Assembly (NCBI GenBank): GCA_902784565.1
Contig: CACZVE010000019.1
Span: forward strand, 1 to 47,561
Origin: an uncultured Prevotellaceae bacterium
Lineage (GTDB): Bacteria > Bacteroidota > Bacteroidia > Bacteroidales > Bacteroidaceae
Length of the DNA: 47,561 nucleotides
Direction of reading: 5' to 3'
The notes under the pieces are model-generated. The model was not told the DNA's origin and made no database searches. It saw nothing but the letters and a program-made list of their open reading frames with translations. The translations under genes and the position numbers were made by a program. Shown here piece after piece: positions 32,864 through 40,936 of this stretch; positions within the stretch are counted from its first letter, which is position 1; each line of letters starts with the position of its first letter.

Positions 32864-34645
32864 TTACTTCTTGGTCGTCTTTTCGTAACTCTGATCTTCA
32901 CCACTGCCGAAGGCCGGGTTCTGAACAAGGTTCGTGTTGACCTTCATCTCATCAAGATTATACGGCCAATAGATGGCATCCATCTTTGCCAGATGGTTGC
33001 TAATCAGACCTGCACCTGTTGTGGCTTTCTGCAAGGCAGCAGCAGCCAGTACTTGGGTGTTGCCGTTACGCTGCGAGAGGCGCACAAGGTCGAACCACCG
33101 CTTACCCTCGAACATCAGTTCGCGTTGGCGCTCCTGGAGGACTAACGTCTCCATGTCAGCCTTGGAACTGTAGTTGCTTCTGAGCAGGGTGTCTGCGAGT
33201 TGGGTCTGATTCTGACAGAGGGCTCGTTTGTTTACGGCATTGACCAGAACAAAGGCTCTGTCCAAAAGAGACTTGTTGTAGTCGGCTTCAGTGTCTGAGC
33301 CTTCACGCATCATCTGAGTCAGTGCTTCTGCCTTCAGCAACATGATGTCCGTCAGACGGTAGATCACCCAGTTGGAACCGTTTTGGTTTTGTCTGTAGAT
33401 GGAGTAACTTGCTTCCAGCGTACCGGAGGAGGCATCAATCGTCGTCGAACTTGACGAATATTTCCTGATGGCCTTGTCGCTGCTACCGTTCCTATAGAAA
33501 CAATTGGTATAGATGCGAGAGTCCAACTTCTTGTTACGGTCGGCAAACACCTTGCGCTCCTGTCCAGTTGCCTCAATTTGAGCGTAGATGTAATCAGAGG
33601 GGGCTACCAGACCAGTCGTAGACTGTGAGTTGCCGTAGAATGAGTTGACGGCACCGTTGGCCGGCATATTGTTCGCCTGGGGACTGTCATCGAAAACTAA
33701 CTGGAAAATGATTTCCTGATTCACCAGATCGGTATAACTCCTGTCACTACCGAACAAGGTCGTATAGGAATTACCGTAAGTGTTACTCGATTTCGAGTCG
33801 CCCACCAGTGGGAATCCATTGTAACGATCCAGGTTATCATCGTTGGAAGAGGAAGAACTGGTACGCTTCTGGCGATTCTCCTCGTAGATGGCCTTCTTCG
33901 AGTCAATGACCAGGTCGGCATAACGGACACAGTTCTCATAGTCCTTCTTCCAGAGATAGAGTTCGCAAAGCAAGGCACGGATGGCATCCTGCGTAATACG
34001 ACCTGTCTGGTAGAGTTCCTTGGTAATCGGATAGCGTTTCACCGCATAGTTCTGTACGCTTTCCAAGTCGTCGATCAGGGAATCGAGCACATTGTCGAAC
34101 TTGGTGGCGGGCAGATCCATCGTCTGGCTGTCGTCGATGTAGGCCACTCTTGAGAAGGGCACGTCGCGGAAGGCACGGATCAGATAGAAGTAACTGAGAC
34201 TGCGAAGTGCAACCATCTCGGCGATATTGGCCTGTAACTCACTCTCCGTATAGGAGGGGTCGGCGGCGGACACGCCCGGGGCATACTTAATCACAGTGTT
34301 ACAGCGGTTGATGATATTATAGAAGTCCTTCCAAGTGGTGTAATTGTTCTTGGCATCGATATTCTCCTTTAGGAGTTTCTCAAGGCTTCCGTCGGACTGG
34401 ACGTTGCTGCCCGGGCCGATATTGTCGCTGCGGAACTCGCCCCATACCATCATGCGCTTGATGACGGCTTCCTCCTGCATGGCGGCGTAACAGCCAGCAA
34501 TGACGGCTTCCACGTCGGCCTTCTCATTCCAGAAATCCTCCAGGATAATCTCATTCTGAGGTTTGATCTCCAGGAAGTCTGAGCAGGAGGAGAAACCGCA
34601 GATTGCGCTGAAGGCGCATATTATATAATAATGTATTCTTTTCAT
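32864..34645 (-). CDS. SusD/RagB-type outer-membrane nutrient-binding lipoprotein
   Basis: A 593-residue SusD-like lipoprotein with lipobox Cys21 (GFSSCSD), the start FLEIKPQNEIILEDFWN, and the signature MVALRSLSYFYLIRAFRDVPF near residue 170. The C-terminal segment RQRELMFEGKRWFDLVRLSQR is typical of the family. It is the downstream partner of the SusC gene ending at 34658, with a 12-base gap. Ligand unknown. Confidence 0.94.
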   Translation of the reverse strand: MKRIHYYIICAFSAICGFSSCSDFLEIKPQNEIILEDFWNEKADVEAVIAGCYAAMQEEAVIKRMMVWGEFRSDNIGPGSNVQSDGSLEKLLKENIDAKNNYTTWKDFYNIINRCNTVIKYAPGVSAADPSYTESELQANIAEMVALRSLSYFYLIRAFRDVPFSRVAYIDDSQTMDLPATKFDNVLDSLIDDLESVQNYAVKRYPITKELYQTGRITQDAIRALLCELYLWKKDYENCVRYADLVIDSKKAIYEENRQKRTSSSSSNDDNLDRYNGFPLVGDSKSSNTYGNSYTTLFGSDRSYTDLVNQEIIFQLVFDDSPQANNMPANGAVNSFYGNSQSTTGLVAPSDYIYAQIEATGQERKVFADRNKKLDSRIYTNCFYRNGSSDKAIRKYSSSSTTIDASSGTLEASYSIYRQNQNGSNWVIYRLTDIMLLKAEALTQMMREGSDTEADYNKSLLDRAFVLVNAVNKRALCQNQTQLADTLLRSNYSSKADMETLVLQERQRELMFEGKRWFDLVRLSQRNGNTQVLAAAALQKATTGAGLISNHLAKMDAIYWPYNLDEMKVNTNLVQNPAFGSGEDQSYEKTTKK

Positions 34646-34657
34646 ATTCGTATCTTT

Positions 34658-37600
34658 TTAGAACTCAACAGTGATACCTAATGTGTATGAACGCGAACGT
34701 GGTGTCTGGGCACTGTCGATGGCGGGAGAATAGCCGCCGCTCGAGATGTCCGGGTCAACACCAGAGTACTTCGTTATGACGAAGGGATTGTTAGCACTGA
34801 GATACAGGCTGATGCGGTTGACACCAAGTGCCTGTGCATATTTCCTACGGATGTTGTAGTTCAATTGTGCATAACCCATACGCAGATAAGAACCGTCTTC
34901 TACAAAGCGGTCGCTGATCAGCGTGTTGTAGTTCGAGTTGTTACCGTACATGGCACGAGGAATAGATGTTACATCACCTTCCTTACGCCAACGGTAGTTC
35001 ACAGCCTGGCTTTGGTTGTTGTTGTTGATCATAGCCTCAGCGTGCAGACGGGCGCGGTTGATGATCTTATTACCAAAGCGGTAAGTGAACTGGGTACTCA
35101 GACGCCAGTCGCCGTAGGTGAAGGAGAAGCCGAAACCACCAGTCAACTTCGGCAGTGAAGAACCGAGGTACACAATGTCGAGAGCATTGATCTGACCGTC
35201 GTGGTTGATGTCTTCGTAGATGGCGTCACCACCGTTGAAACGGTAGTTACGGCCCGTGGCATCGTTGGTGTAGTTGAACATCATACGGACGGGATCGCCC
35301 TTGCCGTCGACGATGACACTTCCGTCGGCTGCAATGGCCACCGGTGCCGTCTTACCTTCTGCCAGGAACTGGTTACGCTCTTCGGGCGTCATATTCTTAA
35401 AGGTAGAGTAGTTGTACTGATAGACACCTTTGTAGCGGAAACCGTATATGGCGCCTAACGGGTTGTGCAACTGGACGCGCTGCAGGGTCTCGTCGTTCGA
35501 GAAACCGTAGACGGTGTTGTAACTGTCGAGTGTCAGATCGTCGAGTTCCAGCAATTCGTTGCGGTTGTTACCGAAGTTGGCGTTCACGTCAACCCAGAAC
35601 TTCTTACCAATGGTAATGATGCGGTTTGAACTGATGTGGAACTCCCAACCCAGGTTCCGCATCTTACCTTGGTTTTTATAGGCCACATTCTCGTAACCTG
35701 TGTTCGAAGGGATACGGTAGTTGGACAGCAACATGTCGGTTGTCGTCTGTGAGTAGCCCTCGATGGTCAGGGTCAGACGGTCGTTGAAGAAGCCAAGGTC
35801 GATACCGCCGTTCCAACTCTCATGGATCTCCCATTTCATGTTCGTCAGACGGATATTGTTCGGCTTCATGGACTGCATGTCGAGATATCTGTTGGTAGAA
35901 CCGTACTTCGAGGTGTAGAGGTAGTCCTGTCCAGGCTGCTGACCTGTACGACCCCAACTGGGACGGATGGCAAACATGGACAGCCATTTCTTAGTCGGCT
36001 CCATCCAAGGCTCGTCACTGATAATCCACTTCAGGGAGAGTGAGGGGAAGAAACCCCAACGGCTGTCCGGGCCGAACTTCGTGGTACCGTCGGCACGCAG
36101 AGAACCGTCGATGATATAACGTCCCTTGTAGGCGTAGTGGGCAGAGGCCGTGAAGTACATGGAGCGATGCTGGCTGTAGTTAGAACTCAGATTAGTGATC
36201 TGACCACCGCCCTGTGTCGTGGTGATACCTGTGGGGACACCTTTCTTGTCTTCTGACTGGCTGGTGGATGAACCACTGTTCAGTTCGAATCGGCCCAACA
36301 TCATGAAGGAGTGATCCTTGTTCTTGAAGGACGGAATCAAAGTCAGGGTCTGTTTGGTATTGAATGATACGCTCTTCGAAGAACTGTCAGAGGTGGTGTT
36401 GACACCCTGATCCCAGGAAACCGTCTTCAATGCCTGCGGATAGTATTTGTTCGAATAGCCGTTGTTGATGTTCATATAGACCTGACCACGCCAGTTCAAC
36501 TGCCAGTGGTCTTCGTCCATGCCGAGCAACTGATACTGGATGATCAGTTCAGGCTGCATGTCGTAGGTGCTCTGCTTATTCTTGGCCAAGTGTGCACTGG
36601 CAACAGGGTTCACATAGCCCTTCTGGTCGTTGTTGAAGACCGAACTACCGCTCTGCAGCATCGTGTAGTAGGAAGAGGTATTCTCACCTGTCACGGGATC
36701 CTGCTCGTAGATACTCATGTTCGGCATCTTCTTCATGGCGATGTCGAGGAGTCCGTCAGAGTTACGATCGTTCTTGGTATAAGTCATGGAGAAGTTGGTG
36801 CTGACGCGGATACGCTCACTGACATTATAGTCGAGGGCCACACGGGTGGAGAAACGCTGCAGTTTCTGCTCGATCATCGTACCCGTTTCATGGTCGTAAC
36901 CGGCACCGATACGGAAGAGTGCCTTTTCACCACCACCGCTCACGGTGACATAGTGGTTCTGGCGCAGACCCCACTGGGTGACGGCATCACGCCAGTCGGT
37001 ATTGTTGTTGTACTGTTCGTACTCGGAGAACGACGGGTCATAGTTCAATTCCGGGATGTTGGAGGCTTGATCGCTCTGCTCGGGGTTGAAGTACGACTCC
37101 TTCAGAAGCATGGTGTAGTCGTCACCGTTCAGCAGGTTGTAACCCTTGGGCTGGTAGGTGCCGGTCAGTTTCAGAGAGTACTGAAGTCTGGGTTTTCCTC
37201 GGACACCACGCTTGGTGGTCAACTCAATGACACCGTTACCACCTTGTGAACCGTAGATGGCCGTAGCGGCGGCATCTTTCAGCACACGGATGTCAGAGAT
37301 GTCTTCCGGGTTGATGTTCAACAGTTCAGCAAACTTTTCGTTGTTGGCTGAGTTCAGGTCGAAGTTGTTAAGGTCTACCTGACGTACGTTGCCATCTACA
37401 ACGATCAGCGGGTTGGCATCAGTCAGTGTAGAGAGTGAGGAGGCACCACGCAGACGCATGGTAGAACCGGAACCGAGGTCACCGGAGTTACCGATGATGT
37501 CAAGACCGGCGATACGTCCCGTAATGGCTTGGTCGATTGTCGTGAAAGACAGACCTTCCACGTCCTTCATGGAGAAGGTCTGTGTGGCATTAGCCACCTC

Positions 37601-37981
37601 TCGTTGTGGGATGGGCAGACCGTTACCCTGGACACGCCTCTTCGACTGAATGGTCACGGGGGCGATCGTGGTGTTATCGGTCATCACAATCTTGAAGTTT
37701 GTCTTATTGATAGGCTGGGTAATAGTCTTCATACCGACATAACTAAAACGGATCTTATCCTTTGGGTTCCTGACCTTCATCGTGAAGTTACCGTTCAGGT
37801 CGGTAACAGCCGACTCGATGATACGGCCGTTTCCGTCGATCTCACATACAGTGGCACCCATCAGAGGACCTGTATCATCGCTCACATTACCGTGAACGGA
37901 GGTAATCTCTTGTGCCTGTGCGCTGAGGGTTGTAACCACCATCAGTGCCAATAACAATATATATCTTTTAAAAGTAATCAT
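34658..37981 (-). CDS. SusC/RagA-type TonB-dependent outer-membrane transporter
   Basis: A 1107-residue SusC-like transporter. Signal peptide residues 1-23. A carboxypeptidase-regulatory-like domain lies at about 28-105 (TSVHGNVSDDTGPLMGATV). The plug covers about 123-255 with MRLRGASSLS, NPLIVVDGNVRQVDLN and the hallmark RVLKDAAATAIYGSQGGNGVIEL. The barrel ends in Phe (TLGITVEF), as expected for outer-membrane assembly. It follows a multi-FAS1 lipoprotein and is followed by its SusD partner. The spacer upstream (37982-38025) is made almost wholly of heptamers. Confidence 0.95.
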   Translation of the reverse strand: MITFKRYILLLALMVVTTLSAQAQEITSVHGNVSDDTGPLMGATVCEIDGNGRIIESAVTDLNGNFTMKVRNPKDKIRFSYVGMKTITQPINKTNFKIVMTDNTTIAPVTIQSKRRVQGNGLPIPQREVANATQTFSMKDVEGLSFTTIDQAITGRIAGLDIIGNSGDLGSGSTMRLRGASSLSTLTDANPLIVVDGNVRQVDLNNFDLNSANNEKFAELLNINPEDISDIRVLKDAAATAIYGSQGGNGVIELTTKRGVRGKPRLQYSLKLTGTYQPKGYNLLNGDDYTMLLKESYFNPEQSDQASNIPELNYDPSFSEYEQYNNNTDWRDAVTQWGLRQNHYVTVSGGGEKALFRIGAGYDHETGTMIEQKLQRFSTRVALDYNVSERIRVSTNFSMTYTKNDRNSDGLLDIAMKKMPNMSIYEQDPVTGENTSSYYTMLQSGSSVFNNDQKGYVNPVASAHLAKNKQSTYDMQPELIIQYQLLGMDEDHWQLNWRGQVYMNINNGYSNKYYPQALKTVSWDQGVNTTSDSSSKSVSFNTKQTLTLIPSFKNKDHSFMMLGRFELNSGSSTSQSEDKKGVPTGITTTQGGGQITNLSSNYSQHRSMYFTASAHYAYKGRYIIDGSLRADGTTKFGPDSRWGFFPSLSLKWIISDEPWMEPTKKWLSMFAIRPSWGRTGQQPGQDYLYTSKYGSTNRYLDMQSMKPNNIRLTNMKWEIHESWNGGIDLGFFNDRLTLTIEGYSQTTTDMLLSNYRIPSNTGYENVAYKNQGKMRNLGWEFHISSNRIITIGKKFWVDVNANFGNNRNELLELDDLTLDSYNTVYGFSNDETLQRVQLHNPLGAIYGFRYKGVYQYNYSTFKNMTPEERNQFLAEGKTAPVAIAADGSVIVDGKGDPVRMMFNYTNDATGRNYRFNGGDAIYEDINHDGQINALDIVYLGSSLPKLTGGFGFSFTYGDWRLSTQFTYRFGNKIINRARLHAEAMINNNNQSQAVNYRWRKEGDVTSIPRAMYGNNSNYNTLISDRFVEDGSYLRMGYAQLNYNIRRKYAQALGVNRISLYLSANNPFVITKYSGVDPDISSGGYSPAIDSAQTPRSRSYTLGITVEF

Positions 37982-38023
37982 AATTCTTAATTCTTAATGC
38001 TTAATTCATAATGCTCAATTCTT
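37982..38023 (-). repeat. Six AATTCTT-type heptamers between the FAS1 gene and SusC
   Basis: Units from 37982: AATTCTT, AATTCTT, AATGCTT, AATTCAT, AATGCTC, AATTCTT. They occupy 42 of 44 spacer bases directly before the SusC ATG. The same start-proximal sequence precedes the SusD gene at 25611. Confidence 0.85.
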
Positions 38024-38025
38024 GA

Positions 38026-40671
38026 CTACTTTCTCCTTACTTGATTTAGTTTCTCCTTCAGTACATCCTTCCAGGGTTTCATCTCTTCGGAGAGAAGCAC
38101 ACCGTCGATCTGATGGACAACGGCATCGGATGCCATGTAGGTGTAAAGTTTGGTACCATCTGGCCTGAACCAGTATTCACGGCAGATGCGATTGTAGAGT
38201 CCGTCGGTCATAACGACATTGCGCTTGTTGCCAAGCACGTCCCGAACCCACATCTGGTTACCTTCGTTGTTGACGGTAACAGGTGAGAATCGGCCCGTCT
38301 CGGGATTACGTTTCATCGTTTCGAAGGTGTTCTCGTACTTGTCGTTCTCAGGAGCCATGCCAATCATGACGGCGTGGTCTTGGATGTGGTAGCGCAGGAA
38401 ACCGACGATAATGTCCTTAATGATAGCCTTGGCTTCCTCGGCGGTCTCTTCAGAACCCCAGACTTCAAAGGTTTGAGCCTCATAGTCGTCCCATGTCGGC
38501 AGCAGCCCCTTGTCAATCAAATCCTGTATAGATTTGTTCGTGGGCGCGTATACCGTATAGTTATAATTGTCGAGCAGTTTCAGGTTCTTGCTGGACTTCT
38601 TCAGCATACCTGCCTCGTAATTGTTCTTTGTGACGGTGGTTGCCATCAGGTCTGCACCATCGTTATCCAACAACTCCAAGAACTTCGAGAACTCCTCACG
38701 TTCATCCAGTGTCAGATAGATACTCTTGTCTGTCGTCAATGGCATCTGACCATTGAGGACGTATGACTTACCATTGTCCTTGATGAAAATATCCTCATTA
38801 TTCACCGGGAGGACTTTGTTGTGGTCCATCTGCCAGCCACCGGCAAAGGCAATGCGACCGTCGCTCATCTTGACGACACGGAGAGGAGTACCGCCCTTAG
38901 ACTTATAGTACTCATGACCGTCCTCAATGTCACCGACGATGATCAACTGGTCCATCAGACGCTTCAGACAGTCTTCGATAACGGTACGACTGGACTCTTC
39001 TGTACTCGGCTTGGACTCGTCGATTGTAATCTGGCCGTTCTCGTCAACGAAACATGTATAACGTGTGGCTCTGACACGCTGGGCTTCGGCTCTGGTGTTG
39101 TCATACCAGAATGCCAAAACGTCCGGCGTCTCCATACCATTCTCCTCGTTACCGTAGGTCGAAGGATCGACATACCACAGCATCGCGTCGTTGGTTGGAA
39201 GGATCAGACTATACTTCGAGTCCATGGAAAGCAGGTAGGGCAGGAAGTTACAGTGATCGATGGCCCAGTAGATGACGTTCATGACGGTTGGGTGGGCCAG
39301 AGCGGGATAGGCCACAGATTGGAACTCCGCCGGGGTGAATACCTTGTTGGTCATGTAGACCACACCGTTACAACCCATAAAACAGGAATCGACGTCGGCT
39401 ATGGTGATGCCCATTTCGACCTTGGCATCGTTCAGGACTTTGTCGAATTTCGAGGGAACGGCTTCCGTGAACACTTCACGCAAGTTGACGTTGATGAGTT
39501 TGGCAAGCGTGGTCTCAGGAATACTGTCGATCACGCCATACTCCGTCTGGAGGTCCTTGCCTTCTTTGTTCCACCAGTTCTCCAATGCCTGGTTTGTGGG
39601 AACAAACATGGCACCGGCGTCGTAGTTCATGTTTGCATCGCCTGAGGCACTGATATATTGGTTCCACCCTGGGTCGAATTTCAATTTGGCTGCGACGGAT
39701 TTTCCGTCGGGTGTTTCAACGTTAGGTCTTCCACCTGCGGATCGGTCACTATAGTAACGGAGGACGTAGGCGGTGTCCTGACTATTATACAGACGGCCGT
39801 ATTCTCTCGTACCCTCTGCATCATAATAAGGCGCACTGAAACGGTCCATCAACTCTGCCCAACGTGACATATCCGGATGCTGGTGGACAATCTGTGCCAT
39901 GTTGGGGGATGCTTCGATCACACCGTTCACCTTTTGGATATAGCCGTTCTTACAGGTGATATCACGCTCAACGACCTTCTTGCCGTTCACCCAAGCCTCT
40001 CTGATATCGTTGGCCTGATGGTTGGTCAGCACATCCAAGTCGGTATTGGTAATCTTGTTCACTTTCATGAAAGCGGGCAGGAAGTGGATCATCGGTGCGG
40101 ATGTGGCATCTCTCAGGATGGGAATACTCTTGCCGTTGTCCTTATACTTGGCCCATACCTCCGTGTTCGGCATCTCTTCTGGTCGCATGATCTGCACGGA
40201 GTCATAGATACTCGTGGCCGTCTCGCGGCGCATGGTGCGACCCTCCTCGGGATGGTTGTCCTCACCCTGAGGCCTACCATTTGATAACAACTCAATCAGA
40301 TAGGCATTGTTGACCATGGAGTTGTTAAGCAGAAGTTTCTTCTGCGACAAGGAGAGTCTGTCGTAACTGTGAACTCCCCAGTTGTTGTTTGCAAACCACG
40401 CCTGAAAAGCCGAGTCGTTGGCTGCAAACAAGGTCTTCGAACCTGTGTGACTCAGCACCTCGTGCTGCCCCAGGTCGTCAACCAAACGAAGCATCGTTGT
40501 GAAATGACCGTCTTCCTCCAGACGCTCATAGATAGAGTTACCCAGCCATTCAGGTTGTCCGGTGAGCACATCGTCATCTTTACAACCTTGCAGAACCGAG
40601 GTACCTATCAGCAGTCCGCAGGCGACAATCATCCAATGGTGCCGTTGCTTTGCGATTTTTCTCTGTTCCAT
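38026..40671 (-). CDS. Multi-FAS1 domain lipoprotein, first gene of the SusCD/FAS1 operon
   Basis: An 881-residue lipoprotein starting at MEQRKIAKQR (40671), chosen because the signal and lipobox Cys30 (VLQGCKDD) fit and a -7 box lies about 68 bases upstream; a start 39 bases earlier is less likely. Three or four FAS1-like domains can be seen: near residues 45-175 (TLFAANDSAFQAW), 345-460 (AMFVPTNQALENWW), 470-560 (SLILPTNDAML) and 660-870 (YTVYAPTNKSIQDL, ending with VVHQIDGVLLSEE). The repeated T/L-F/L-x-P/A-T-N-D segment is the classic FAS1 core strand. It is the likely surface adhesin or receptor that goes with the adjacent SusC/SusD pair. Confidence 0.83.
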   Translation of the reverse strand: MEQRKIAKQRHHWMIVACGLLIGTSVLQGCKDDDVLTGQPEWLGNSIYERLEEDGHFTTMLRLVDDLGQHEVLSHTGSKTLFAANDSAFQAWFANNNWGVHSYDRLSLSQKKLLLNNSMVNNAYLIELLSNGRPQGEDNHPEEGRTMRRETATSIYDSVQIMRPEEMPNTEVWAKYKDNGKSIPILRDATSAPMIHFLPAFMKVNKITNTDLDVLTNHQANDIREAWVNGKKVVERDITCKNGYIQKVNGVIEASPNMAQIVHQHPDMSRWAELMDRFSAPYYDAEGTREYGRLYNSQDTAYVLRYYSDRSAGGRPNVETPDGKSVAAKLKFDPGWNQYISASGDANMNYDAGAMFVPTNQALENWWNKEGKDLQTEYGVIDSIPETTLAKLINVNLREVFTEAVPSKFDKVLNDAKVEMGITIADVDSCFMGCNGVVYMTNKVFTPAEFQSVAYPALAHPTVMNVIYWAIDHCNFLPYLLSMDSKYSLILPTNDAMLWYVDPSTYGNEENGMETPDVLAFWYDNTRAEAQRVRATRYTCFVDENGQITIDESKPSTEESSRTVIEDCLKRLMDQLIIVGDIEDGHEYYKSKGGTPLRVVKMSDGRIAFAGGWQMDHNKVLPVNNEDIFIKDNGKSYVLNGQMPLTTDKSIYLTLDEREEFSKFLELLDNDGADLMATTVTKNNYEAGMLKKSSKNLKLLDNYNYTVYAPTNKSIQDLIDKGLLPTWDDYEAQTFEVWGSEETAEEAKAIIKDIIVGFLRYHIQDHAVMIGMAPENDKYENTFETMKRNPETGRFSPVTVNNEGNQMWVRDVLGNKRNVVMTDGLYNRICREYWFRPDGTKLYTYMASDAVVHQIDGVLLSEEMKPWKDVLKEKLNQVRRK

Positions 40672-40738
40672 AAAAACGTTGTTAATTTTATTTAGTTTAT
40701 AGTTCGTCACGTTGTGGCATTTTGATTCGTTTGGGATG

Positions 40739-40746
40739 CAAATTTA
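40739..40746 (-). promoter_or_regulatory. -7 promoter box for the SusCD/FAS1 operon
   Basis: Minus strand reads TAAATTTG, matching TAnnTTTG, 67 bases before the chosen ATG. No -33 TTTG at the expected distance, so activation by a regulator is plausible. Confidence 0.5.
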
Positions 40747-40853
40747 ATAAATAATGTTTAATGAAAGGTTTTTGTTTTATAACAAATTTTATAATAGATA
40801 CATTTCGCAAAGTTTGTGTAACATAAAAAAACGTCTGTTTCATTAAAAAGTAC

Positions 40854-40861
40854 TAATTTTG
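40854..40861 (+). promoter_or_regulatory. -7 promoter box for the plus-strand secreted protein
   Basis: TAATTTTG fits TAnnTTTG and is followed by CAAC, 75 bases before the ATG at 40937. The 265-base gap from 40672 to 40936 holds this box and the divergent one at 40739-40746, and is otherwise AT-rich with no gene seen. Confidence 0.5.
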
Positions 40862-40936
40862 CAACTGAAATGATTGTTACGCCAAAACGGTGCGAAATCA
40901 TGATTATACTTAATTATTAACTATAAAAATTATCTT

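Noticed and set aside
32845-32928. An N-terminal extension of the 692-residue FAS1 lipoprotein by 28 residues.
   Set aside because: It is highly basic, would overlap the upstream SusD gene, and would displace the lipoprotein signal from the N-terminus.
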